DNA from: a virus
Virus record (IMG/VR): IMGVR_UViG_3300044695_003381
Coordinates: 1 to 21,989 of that record
DNA length: 21,989 bases
Reading direction: 5' to 3' (one strand)
Shown here: one piece after another, positions 1 through 5,147 of the stretch
How positions within the stretch are numbered: position 1 is the stretch's first letter
Layout: each line of letters starts with the position of its first letter
The notes under the pieces: model-generated
What the model was told of the DNA's origin: nothing
The model's input: the letters and a program-made list of their open reading frames with translations, nothing else
Database searches by the model: none
Position numbers and translations under genes: made by a program

Positions 1-154
1 CATTCGTTTCTAACATTTGACGTTCTAAACGACCACCTTTAACACGTAGTTCATCGAGTAGTTGGTCTTGCTTTTTCATTTCAGCACCAACCGCTTGAAG
101 GTCTTTTGTGTTAGTATCCCAACTAATTTTGGCTACAAGGTCTAAGATTTCCAT
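1..154 (-). CDS. Tape measure protein, N-terminal 51 residues (cut by window edge)
   Basis: An open frame starts with ATG at 154 and runs off the left edge without a stop. It begins MEILDLVAKISWDTNTKDLQ and continues with a charged helical stretch rich in K, Q, E and L. This resembles the start of phage tape measure proteins, which set tail length and help DNA ejection: a short beta-strand segment with an 'S-W/Y-D-T' motif, then a long coiled coil. The start lies 1 nt after the stop of the lipoprotein gene upstream. The tail-chaperone frameshift gene just before it supports the call, because that pair normally precedes the tape measure gene. Only the N-terminus is visible, so size and domains are unknown. 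Confidence 0.65.
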   Translation of the reverse strand, partial: MEILDLVAKISWDTNTKDLQAVGAEMKKQDQLLDELRVKGGRLERQMLETN

Positions 155-155
155 A

Positions 156-395
156 TTAATAGCAGTTTATAACTAAGTCTCCTGAAGGGTCGAAAGTCTT
201 TAATGAATCCTCTAGTGTTTGAGCAGAATAAGGGTAGTTGTTGTATTGATGGGTTTGGACTGCCACTGTATCACCTGTTGCATCAATAGCATAGACTGTA
301 CATGTAAAGTTATTGCCACCGTTCAAAGTAGCTTGATTACATGAAAATAACCCTGCCAAAGCAAGTAATCCGAGTATAAATAGTATTCCTTTCAT
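156..395 (-). CDS. Small predicted lipoprotein (79 aa)
   Basis: The N-terminus is a lipoprotein signal: one lysine, a hydrophobic core (ILFILGLLALAG) and a lipobox-like LFSC with Cys19 as the modified residue. The roughly 60-residue mature part is polar, with many N, T and Y and no family I recognise. The gene sits between the tail chaperone extension, whose stop is 10 nt upstream, and the tape measure gene 1 nt downstream. A TAACTTTG hexamer-type -7 box lies just before the ATG, so the gene may be transcribed separately. Phage lipoproteins can block superinfection, and some act on the tape measure (for example Ltp of TP-J34). That role is only a hypothesis from location. Confidence 0.7.
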   Translation of the reverse strand: MKGILFILGLLALAGLFSCNQATLNGGNNFTCTVYAIDATGDTVAVQTHQYNNYPYSAQTLEDSLKTFDPSGDLVINCY

Positions 396-399
396 ATCG

Positions 400-407
400 C
401 AAAGTTA
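400..407 (-). promoter_or_regulatory. Possible -7 box (TAACTTTG) before the lipoprotein gene
   Basis: On the minus strand TAACTTTG matches the Bacteroidota TAnnTTTG -7 element and ends 4 nt before the ATG at 395. It overlaps the stop codon of the gene upstream. No TTTG is present at the -33 position, and such 8-mers turn up by chance in AT-rich DNA, so support is weak. Confidence 0.3.
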
Positions 408-722
408 ACGTAATTTAGATTTATTTTGATTAGTTTTTTTTGCGTCCTCTATTTTACGAGCGTGGATGTTATTAGCATAGATAAATTGATACCAACTTTC
501 TAAACTCCATGTACTTAACTCTTTGATTTTCAAAGGGTCACGTTCTGCAATGGCAAACAAAAGATAATTATATTCTTCAATGTGCTTTGTTACTAGCTTT
601 TCTGCGTCAACTTCGGTAATTGTCCTATTCTTTCTTCGACTGCCTGCCATACGGCTAACAAATCTTTCGCTGATATATTTTGTGAGGCGTTCATGCTGTT
701 GAATGCCTCCAACGTAAAAAAA
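405..722 (-). CDS. Tail assembly chaperone -1 frameshift extension (T part of a G/GT-like pair)
   Basis: This is the -1 reading frame reached from the slippery heptamer at 716-722. It is open from that point to the stop at 405 (103 codons). An in-frame TGA lies directly before the heptamer, so the frame opens exactly at the slip site. Slippage would fuse residues 1-134 of the chaperone to 103 new residues, giving 237 aa. An internal ATG at 650 could start an 81-residue protein (MAGSRRKNRT...), the alternative reading. The extension is basic at its start and end (GSRRKNR; KKTNQNKSK). It lies just upstream of the tape measure region, as expected for lambda GT-like proteins that bind the tape measure. 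No sequence family was recognised. Confidence 0.65.
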   Translation of the reverse strand, partial: FFYVGGIQQHERLTKYISERFVSRMAGSRRKNRTITEVDAEKLVTKHIEEYNYLLFAIAERDPLKIKELSTWSLESWYQFIYANNIHARKIEDAKKTNQNKSKLR

Positions 723-1117
723 TCACGTTCCTCCTTCCAAATAGCTTTCTTTTTGCTTTGCCAATCTAAATCATATTCTATCGGTTCGCCTTCCAACATG
801 AAGTAAACGCACGCTAGTTCTTCATACATTGTGCGTTGTGCTATCATGCCCAAACGGCCTTTTAAGTTTTGACCAACTGCGACCATATCTTCTTTGAGTG
901 CCTTTAGGTCTTTAGCTTCCATTGCTCGGTCTATTAAGAGTTGGGCGATACCTTCCATAAATCCCTGTGAAACTCCAGAACGGATAAAGATTTCCTGAAT
1001 TTCGGCCACCATGTAACGAGTACGGAGTATTTGGTCAGCTTGTCTAATGTCGTAGAATTTGTGCTTACCTATGACTTTAATAGGTTGTTGGGTTTTTGAT
1101 GGGTGTTGAGGTTGCAT
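593..1117 (-). CDS. Putative tail assembly chaperone (G-like, 174 aa)
   Basis: The 174-residue protein is mostly helical and charged, with no signal peptide or membrane segment. It begins MQPQHPSKTQQPIKVIGKHK; the start ATG at 1117 is 2 nt after the preceding stop. I do not recognise its family from sequence. The chaperone call rests on position, two genes after the large terminase and just before the tape measure region, and on the in-frame T_TTT_TTT site at codons Asp132-Phe133-Phe134. That site would divert some ribosomes into a long open -1 frame. Lambda G/GT and relatives use this arrangement to coat the tape measure during tail assembly. The unshifted product ends at 593. Confidence 0.6.
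   Translation of the reverse strand: MQPQHPSKTQQPIKVIGKHKFYDIRQADQILRTRYMVAEIQEIFIRSGVSQGFMEGIAQLLIDRAMEAKDLKALKEDMVAVGQNLKGRLGMIAQRTMYEELACVYFMLEGEPIEYDLDWQSKKKAIWKEERDFFTLEAFNSMNASQNISAKDLLAVWQAVEERIGQLPKLTQKS
716..722 (-). promoter_or_regulatory. Programmed -1 ribosomal frameshift site T_TTT_TTT
   Basis: The minus strand reads GA[T TTT TTT] ACG in the zero frame of the chaperone gene, a perfect X_XXY_YYZ heptamer made of seven T. Both tRNAs would re-pair fully after slipping. In the -1 frame a TGA stop sits immediately upstream and no stop follows until 405. No downstream pseudoknot was worked out. Confidence 0.65.
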
Positions 1118-1119
1118 AG

Positions 1120-1284
1120 TTATAGTTTGTTTATATTCGAAAGTTTTGTAATTAAATCTAAAATTAATTGTTTTACTTCTTTTCTTTTTTCTTTATCTAA
1201 GATAGTTAACTCGTATTTCGATAAATTAGTTAATTTAACAATATATGATTCTAAACTTAATTTATCTGATTCATTTTTGTGCAT
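1120..1284 (-). CDS. Small charged protein (54 aa), unknown function
   Basis: ATG at 1284, stop TAA at 1122-1120. The product begins MHKNESDKLSLESYIVKLTN and is a lysine- and leucine-rich helical protein without a membrane segment. It fills the gap between the large terminase, whose stop is 2 nt upstream, and the chaperone gene, whose start is 2 nt downstream. Such tight packing supports translation as part of the operon. Its position is where small head-tail or terminase-associated proteins can occur, but nothing in the sequence identifies it. Confidence 0.6.
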   Translation of the reverse strand: MHKNESDKLSLESYIVKLTNLSKYELTILDKEKRKEVKQLILDLITKLSNINKL

Positions 1285-1286
1285 AG

Positions 1287-2621
1287 TTATAGTTTTCGTT
1301 TAGCAAAATTATTAAAGTAAGTAGCCAATAAATACACAAAGCAGTCAACTAAGTGCATACCAAATTCAGTATTACCACTTGTTTTGTATAGCTTATCGCT
1401 ACCATCCATAGTTTGCGCAATTTGCATATCGTGTATTAATTCTTTGCAATTTACACCACAAATGTTAATTCTAGGATGATTTTGTAAAATATTATTTACA
1501 AAGATTCTTAATTCAGTATGAGCAGTTGCCTTGGTATAGTTTAGCAATGGCTTTGACATTTGGCTTAATCCTAAGTTCAATTCAGTTCTTATGATGTTGT
1601 GCATGGTTGTGTTGATAGAATCATAACCTGCGTTTCTAGCACCGCCAGCAGGATCTGAAGTAACTAAAAACACAGCACCATGATAGTCAGATTTAATTCT
1701 AGTTAGTAATTCTTTTAGTGGGCAATTATTGACTTTGTAAGACTTGATTACATTCAAAAAACCACCTTCGACAAATTGAGAAACCACACATGTAGCAGGG
1801 TCTATATTAAAGTCAAACGATAAATATAAAGGTAACTGCCTATTATAGATTAACGGTACTTTAGAAACGTGTTTATCTTGGTCGAATGCGTAAAAATAAG
1901 GGTTTTTGTTTTCCTCAATACCCCAAAATCCATGCACGTTAACATTGAGTAAGTTTTGCCTATTGCCATAGTTTAGTTCCAATGTACGCAAATAGGCTTC
2001 CTGGTCGATGTATTCATTGTGTAAGTAGGTAGAATGATTTATGTGTATATCACCTTCAAATCGTTCGTGCGCTTGGTATGAATCTGAATCGCTAAAGAAA
2101 AATGACTTTAACCAATGTTTTTCGCTGACTGGATTAAACGATACAATAAGTTGCAATGTTTTAGCCTTTGGAGTTCTAAGGACCGAGTTAATCATTGTAA
2201 CTTGGTCTTCTTTACACTTATCAACCTCATCTATCCAAATATGTGTTGCGTCTGAAATACCCTTAGTTTTTTCGGCATCGTCTAAGCCAAACGGCAAAAG
2301 TTGTTTGCCTGTAATCTTATTTCGGAATATCATTGAACTATTATAGGCTTCTGAATATTCAAATGAATCTTTGTATTTTGAGTTCTTGATATAATTTACA
2401 ATATCACGAAATGTAGTATCTCTTAACGTGGTCTTCTCATGCCTACAATAAACGATATTAATATGTTCTTCTAAGAATGTAAGTGCCAATAATTTAAGGA
2501 TAACATGGTTTGTTTTCCCACTACCACGACCACCAAATAAAACTAAGTACCTATGATTTGATTCAAGTATAGGTATAAAATGTTTCGAATATTGGTTGCG
2601 TTCAATTCTAACTAACTTCAT
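1287..2621 (-). CDS. terL: Terminase large subunit (packaging ATPase/nuclease)
   Basis: The 444-residue protein has both terminase domains. The N-terminal ATPase shows Walker A FGGRGSGKT (residues 29-37), Walker B THIWIDEVDK (about 126-135) and a motif III-like IVSFNPVS (159-166). The C-terminal RNase H-like nuclease has candidate acidic residues Asp270 (LSFDFN), Asp323 (TSDPAG) and Asp425 (MHLVDCFVY). It powers DNA packaging into the prohead and cuts the concatemer. Length and motifs fit the Terminase_3/PBSX-type family. Its ATG overlaps the stop of the small subunit gene by one base (TAATG), so the two are translationally coupled. Confidence 0.93.
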   Translation of the reverse strand: MKLVRIERNQYSKHFIPILESNHRYLVLFGGRGSGKTNHVILKLLALTFLEEHINIVYCRHEKTTLRDTTFRDIVNYIKNSKYKDSFEYSEAYNSSMIFRNKITGKQLLPFGLDDAEKTKGISDATHIWIDEVDKCKEDQVTMINSVLRTPKAKTLQLIVSFNPVSEKHWLKSFFFSDSDSYQAHERFEGDIHINHSTYLHNEYIDQEAYLRTLELNYGNRQNLLNVNVHGFWGIEENKNPYFYAFDQDKHVSKVPLIYNRQLPLYLSFDFNIDPATCVVSQFVEGGFLNVIKSYKVNNCPLKELLTRIKSDYHGAVFLVTSDPAGGARNAGYDSINTTMHNIIRTELNLGLSQMSKPLLNYTKATAHTELRIFVNNILQNHPRINICGVNCKELIHDMQIAQTMDGSDKLYKTSGNTEFGMHLVDCFVYLLATYFNNFAKRKL

Positions 2622-2875
2622 TATTTTTCAATGAATAAAGTATCGCCTCCAGTGTTATCGGTTACAGATACTTCTTGCTTTTCGATAGGCTTACCAAAGG
2701 CGTGTTCATAGACAAACTTTAGCAAACTTGGTTCGTTTGTTTCAATTAAGTAATTTAACGCCCCTTCCTTGCTTCCAAATTTATTTACAAGGGTTTGCAT
2801 AGCTATTTGCCTTGTATTCAATTCTTCCGCTACTGATTTGCGTCCTGCGCCTATTCTTGCACCACCTTTAGCCAT
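2621..2875 (-). CDS. terS: Terminase small subunit-like DNA-binding protein (84 aa)
   Basis: The protein begins MAKGGARIGAGRKSVAEELN, the GGARxGAGRK opening common in small proteins placed directly before large terminase genes in Bacteroidota phages. The rest is helical, as expected for recognition of the packaging site, and the end is acidic (GGDTLFIEK). It is shorter than classical TerS proteins (about 140-180 aa), so it may be a minimal form. Gene order and the one-base overlap with terL carry most of the call. A strong promoter lies about 60 nt upstream. Confidence 0.75.
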   Translation of the reverse strand: MAKGGARIGAGRKSVAEELNTRQIAMQTLVNKFGSKEGALNYLIETNEPSLLKFVYEHAFGKPIEKQEVSVTDNTGGDTLFIEK

Positions 2876-2910
2876 AGTTTGAATTTACTTGATTATTCAA
2901 TGCAAACTTG

Positions 2911-3051
2911 TCACATTGTCGCACTTAGTATGCACAAAATTACGCTAAAGTCTAAGAATATGCAAATTAATTTTGCAGCGTTGATTTCTGACTGTTTGTC
3001 TTGGTCTGATTCGGCCTTTAGATTTCGGCCTATTGTTGTGTAGAATATCAT
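2911..3051 (-). CDS. Possible 46-aa membrane microprotein
   Basis: ATG at 3051, stop TGA at 2913-2911. The product starts MIFYTTIGRNLKAESDQDKQ and ends with a hydrophobic stretch (about residues 28-46) that could be a C-terminal membrane anchor. It occupies an otherwise empty 200-bp gap. Against it, the terminase promoter lies inside its last third, so the stretch may simply be intergenic. Confidence 0.35.
   Translation of the reverse strand: MIFYTTIGRNLKAESDQDKQSEINAAKLICIFLDFSVILCILSATM
2935..2966 (-). promoter_or_regulatory. Promoter for the terminase/tail operon
   Basis: The minus strand has TTTG (2966-2963), a 20-nt spacer and TAATTTTG (2942-2935), an exact fit to the Bacteroidota TTTG-N19/20-TAnnTTTG promoter. 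Transcription would begin near 2930 and give a leader of about 55 nt before the small terminase gene. This makes it the likely start of a packaging and morphogenesis transcript. Confidence 0.6.
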
Positions 3052-3077
3052 GGTTAAAGCATTAGTTGGTGAAAAAA

Positions 3078-3269
3078 TTAGTTCATGTTTTTAATTGCCC
3101 ACTTAGCAGCAGCTCCGTAATTCTTAAAATTATTCTTAGTCATTACAAAATCTTTTTCGATGCCTATGCCAGTGTTAACGATTTGGCATATTGTAGCTTT
3201 ATACCCTTTTGCTATTGTGTAAACTATTGTTGCTTCTTTTTTACCGCTTGTTGATGTTATCGTGTTCAT
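3078..3269 (-). CDS. Small protein (63 aa), unknown function
   Basis: The product starts MNTITSTSGKKEATIVYTIA and has an alternating hydrophobic pattern suggesting beta strands, followed by a helix at the end (FKNYGAAAKWAIKNMN). There are no cysteines in metal-binding spacing, no signal peptide and no membrane helix. A TACATTTG -7 box overlapped by a short palindrome lies 25-40 nt upstream, suggesting a separately regulated gene. I do not recognise a family. Confidence 0.6.
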   Translation of the reverse strand: MNTITSTSGKKEATIVYTIAKGYKATICQIVNTGIGIEKDFVMTKNNFKNYGAAAKWAIKNMN

Positions 3270-3293
3270 TTTCTTTAGTTTTTATTTCTGATA

Positions 3294-3309
3294 CAAATGT
3301 ACATTGTAC
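3294..3309 (-). promoter_or_regulatory. -7 box with overlapping palindrome
   Basis: TACATTTG on the minus strand (plus 3294-3301) overlaps GTACATTGTAC (3299-3309), a palindrome apart from its centre base. A protein bound to the palindrome would cover the promoter, so this could be an operator. No TTTG is seen at -33. Confidence 0.35.
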
Positions 3310-3368
3310 TTTTTAATTAATTATATAAAATATTGTGAATGTGCATAATTTTGCGGTGAATGACCATT

Positions 3369-3382
3369 GTTGTTATAACAAC
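3369..3382. repeat. Perfect 14-bp palindrome GTTGTTATAACAAC
   Basis: The palindrome lies in the gap after the HTH gene ending at 3420 and before the gene starting at 3269. No T-tract follows on either strand, so it is not an intrinsic terminator. A dimeric DNA-binding protein site is plausible, and two small DNA-binding proteins are encoded next to it. Confidence 0.4.
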
Positions 3383-3419
3383 TATTGTATAGTAGTAGTT
3401 ATTATTGATATTTATTTAT

Positions 3420-3806
3420 TTACTCCAAAACACTAGATTCTGCGGTTATCCAACATTTGTATCGATTAACATTAAAGAATCCATTACATTCATCTTCTTG
3501 GATAGGTCTACCACGTTCGATATAGGGTGTTAATCCTAATCGTTTGATAAAGTGCTTGCATCGGTGTATAGTCCACCCGAAATGATGTGCTATCTTGTAT
3601 GGAGACATGATTTCGGCATGTTGTTTAAGGTATTGTGTTTGCTCATCGGTTAAGTCACCATAATAACGTGATCGGTCGGCTTTAAGGTTGTTAGCTTGTA
3701 GGAACTTGGATAATGTGTTTTGGCTAATACGTATTTCTTTGCGTATTTGCGGACCCGTTAAGGCTTGGAAGTTGTCGAGTATAAATCGTTCTTGTTGTGG
3801 TGTCAT
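3420..3806 (-). CDS. Tandem helix-turn-helix DNA-binding protein (128 aa)
   Basis: Two similar HTH-like segments are visible: about residues 18-41 (GPQIRKEIRISQNTLSKFLQ, then ANNL) and 68-91 (SPYKIAHHFGWTIHRCKHFI, then KRLG). Each has the pattern of a short helix, a turn and a recognition helix, and each opens after a 'T..Q..' lead (MTPQQERF; LTDEQTQY). This suggests an internal duplication. The gene starts 1 nt after the stop of a small GRPK-containing gene, so the two form a likely regulatory pair. It probably controls phage transcription, but targets cannot be read from sequence. Confidence 0.65.
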   Translation of the reverse strand: MTPQQERFILDNFQALTGPQIRKEIRISQNTLSKFLQANNLKADRSRYYGDLTDEQTQYLKQHAEIMSPYKIAHHFGWTIHRCKHFIKRLGLTPYIERGRPIQEDECNGFFNVNRYKCWITAESSVLE

Positions 3807-3807
3807 G

Positions 3808-3963
3808 TTAGTTTGTTTTATCTTGTTTTACTTCACATTGTTTTCTAGCTATCTTGGCTAGCTGATAGAACACCTTAACCTTGCTTGATGGTATTCTCAT
3901 ACACTTAGTTAGTATAGCTTCTGAATGTTGTATTTTCGGTCTGCCTGCTTTTTTGTTATCCAT
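3808..3963 (-). CDS. Small basic protein with AT-hook-like GRPK (51 aa)
   Basis: ATG at 3963, stop at 3810-3808. The product starts MDNKKAGRPKIQHSEAILTK and is strongly basic (many K and R). A GRPK motif near the N-terminus recalls AT-hook or ribbon-helix-helix DNA-binding proteins, and MRIPSSKVKVFYQLAKIA could be the RHH helix pair. A TATATTTG -7 box ends 4 nt before the ATG, so its mRNA would be nearly leaderless. The tandem-HTH gene follows after 1 nt. Confidence 0.55.
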   Translation of the reverse strand: MDNKKAGRPKIQHSEAILTKCMRIPSSKVKVFYQLAKIARKQCEVKQDKTN

Positions 3964-3967
3964 ACCA

Positions 3968-3975
3968 CAAATATA
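3968..3975 (-). promoter_or_regulatory. TATATTTG -7 box, nearly leaderless start
   Basis: The minus strand reads TATATTTGTGGTATGG, with the ATG of the 51-aa gene 4 nt after the box. The context TTTGTGG(T/C)ATGG recurs at the HTH gene at 14486. No TTTG is seen at the -33 position. Confidence 0.45.
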
Positions 3976-4020
3976 CACCTATTTTTTATATTTTATATTT
4001 TTATTGAAAGTTTTTTTGGA

Positions 4021-4185
4021 TTAATTATAATAAACCACCAACATTTCTTTCCGTATCGCATTAGCAAGCATCAAGTCCTCTATTAGTTGCTGATTCGTAC
4101 TGCGTGACATCATAGCGTTCGCATTGGCTATGTTGACTTCAAGGATTAGCCATTCAGGTAGGCATTGGTAGGATATGGTTGTCAT
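4021..4185 (-). CDS. Small protein (54 aa), unknown function
   Basis: ATG at 4185, stop TAA at 4023-4021. The product starts MTTISYQCLPEWLILEVNIA and is mostly helical and hydrophobic-to-polar mixed. Its ATG overlaps the stop of the nuclease gene upstream as ATGA, typical of translational coupling, which is the main support for it being real. No motif identifies a function. Confidence 0.55.
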   Translation of the reverse strand: MTTISYQCLPEWLILEVNIANANAMMSRSTNQQLIEDLMLANAIRKEMLVVYYN

Positions 4186-4691
4186 AGCGGTGTAGAGTTA
4201 AATTCATCATACCACGCCATCAAATCTCCTAAGCTACGGATTATGATATACACCCCGCCTGCTTGGTTAATTGACTGCTCGTATAGTTTTTGGTCGTGTT
4301 TCTGATAGTCACGTCCGTACTTTACCTCTATCTTGACACTTATACCAAACTTGGACCATGTAGGCTTAATAGTTGCTGAAATATCAGCACTACCCTTTGT
4401 GCCAGTACCTTTTTGCCACTCAACACTTCCGACTATTCTAGTACGACCTAATACGTCTTTAACTTCTCGCTTATTGTCTTTCATTCTACCCATTGTGTTT
4501 ATCCTTTCGGCTTGGTGTCCGTTGAACCTTAAGAAGTCAATAGCACATCGAGTTAATCCATTCGCCGAATTATCGTTTTTATCATACCATCCATCCTCCC
4601 TACGTTCCTTGTCGGTCATGGTTACATTGTACTTCCGTTCGTGATGTGATAGCTTCAGTTCTATCATTCGTTGTTTTTCTTGCTTGGTCAT
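4182..4691 (-). CDS. VRR-NUC-like PD-(D/E)XK nuclease (169 aa)
   Basis: The C-terminal half carries a restriction-type nuclease core: TKGSADISATI with Asp103, then SVKIEVKYG with Glu122-x-Lys124, and QSINQAGGVYIII with a conserved-looking Gln. This order (GSxD, ExK, Q...GG) is that of VRR-NUC and related Holliday-junction/flap nucleases found in phage replication modules. The middle part (residues 36-66) contains a conserved-looking WYDKND..A.GLT..I..F...GHQAERIN stretch. It may process branched DNA during replication or packaging. The start could be ATG at 4691 or an internal ATG at 4619 (MTDKERREDG). Confidence 0.75.
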   Translation of the reverse strand: MTKQEKQRMIELKLSHHERKYNVTMTDKERREDGWYDKNDNSANGLTRCAIDFLRFNGHQAERINTMGRMKDNKREVKDVLGRTRIVGSVEWQKGTGTKGSADISATIKPTWSKFGISVKIEVKYGRDYQKHDQKLYEQSINQAGGVYIIIRSLGDLMAWYDEFNSTPL

Positions 4692-4782
4692 TTTTAATGT
4701 AATTTAAGATGAAAGTTTTTCTCTCCGATTCATTGCAATATTTCATTGCTTTGAGGATAGTTTGTGCTGTTTTGGGTGTCAT
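4600..4782 (-). CDS. Possible small protein (60 aa) overlapping the nuclease start
   Basis: The product starts MTPKTAQTILKAMKYCNESE and is charged and helical for its first 35 residues. The last 30 residues lie inside the N-terminal codons of the nuclease gene in another frame (92-nt overlap). If the nuclease really starts at its internal ATG at 4619, the overlap shrinks to 20 nt and both genes become easy to accept. It is the first gene after the putative origin. Confidence 0.45.
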   Translation of the reverse strand: MTPKTAQTILKAMKYCNESERKTFILNYIKNDQARKTTNDRTEAITSRTEVQCNHDRQGT

Positions 4783-4813
4783 AATGGTGTGAAATTAGTG
4801 ATTATTTTTAAGA

Positions 4814-5113
4814 GTAAACCAAAAGTAAACTAAATTTACTTGGTTTACAGGCATCAAAGCCAATGTAGGCTTGACTTTGATAGAAAAGTAAACCAGGTTT
4901 ACTAGTTTACTGAGTAGAAATATAATTTTAGAAAAAAATAAAATGAGTAAACTAAAGTAAACTATATATATATATACTATAATATATACTATAATATATA
5001 TACTAATATATAATAATGATATATAATACAATACTTTACACATTATGATTTTTTATATACATTGGTTTACTTTTGGTTTACTTTTGGTTTACTTTAGTTT
5101 ACTTTTAGTTTAC
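4814..5113. other. Putative replication origin: GTAAAC iterons flanking an AT-rich tract
   Basis: Thirteen copies of GTAAAC(C/T)A (one GTAAACCT) lie in this 300-bp gene-free stretch. Left block: plus orientation at 4814, 4825, 4888, 4947, 4957; minus orientation at 4841, 4895, 4903. Right block: five minus-orientation copies at 5063, 5074, 5085, 5095, 5106, spaced 11, 11, 10 and 11 bp, one helical turn apart. Between the blocks, about 4965-5062, is a nearly pure A/T run with TATATA repeats, a likely easily melted region. The block sits directly after the primase/ATPase gene. Iterons phased by one turn beside an AT-rich element are the hallmark of initiator-bound origins. A frame starting at 5043 is low-complexity and considered non-coding. 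Confidence 0.7.
5063..5113 (-). repeat. Five directly repeated, helically phased iterons
   Basis: Consecutive units on the minus strand read GTAAACTA, GTAAACTA, GTAAACCA, GTAAACCA, GTAAACCA, each preceded by AAA or AAAA. Start-to-start distances are 10-11 bp, so all face one side of the helix. This is the most regular part of the putative origin. Confidence 0.75.
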
Positions 5114-5147
5114 TTTTTTCGGTCATTTTTGCTAATTTAGTATTTAA
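5094..5147 (-). pseudogene. In-frame echo of the primase C-terminal HTH after its stop
   Basis: Directly after the primase stop (TAA 5150-5148), the same frame continues LNTKLAKMTEKSKLKVN before another TAA. This mirrors the protein's own end NTEIAKMVGKSKQFVGKV, and the DNA matches too (AAATTGCAAAAATGG versus AAATTAGCAAAAATGA). It looks like the remnant of a longer C-terminus with two HTH copies, now cut by a stop. Its last codons run into the iterons. Confidence 0.4.

Noticed and set aside
590-600. AAAAGC near the end of the chaperone frame as the slip site
   Set aside because: The heptamer G_AAA_AGC does not allow good re-pairing, while T_TTT_TTT upstream is perfect and lies exactly where the -1 frame opens.
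2041-2346. 101-codon plus-strand frame inside the large terminase gene
   Set aside because: Antisense shadow of a clearly coding region; no promoter and no protein-like pattern.
4795-5043. 82-codon minus-strand frame rich in I, Y, V and L
   Set aside because: It is the translation of the iterons and the TATATA tract. Low complexity and lack of protein-like composition make it non-coding.
5063-5113. CRISPR array
   Set aside because: Units are 8 bp at 10-11 bp spacing, far too short for repeats and spacers. They fit iterons instead.
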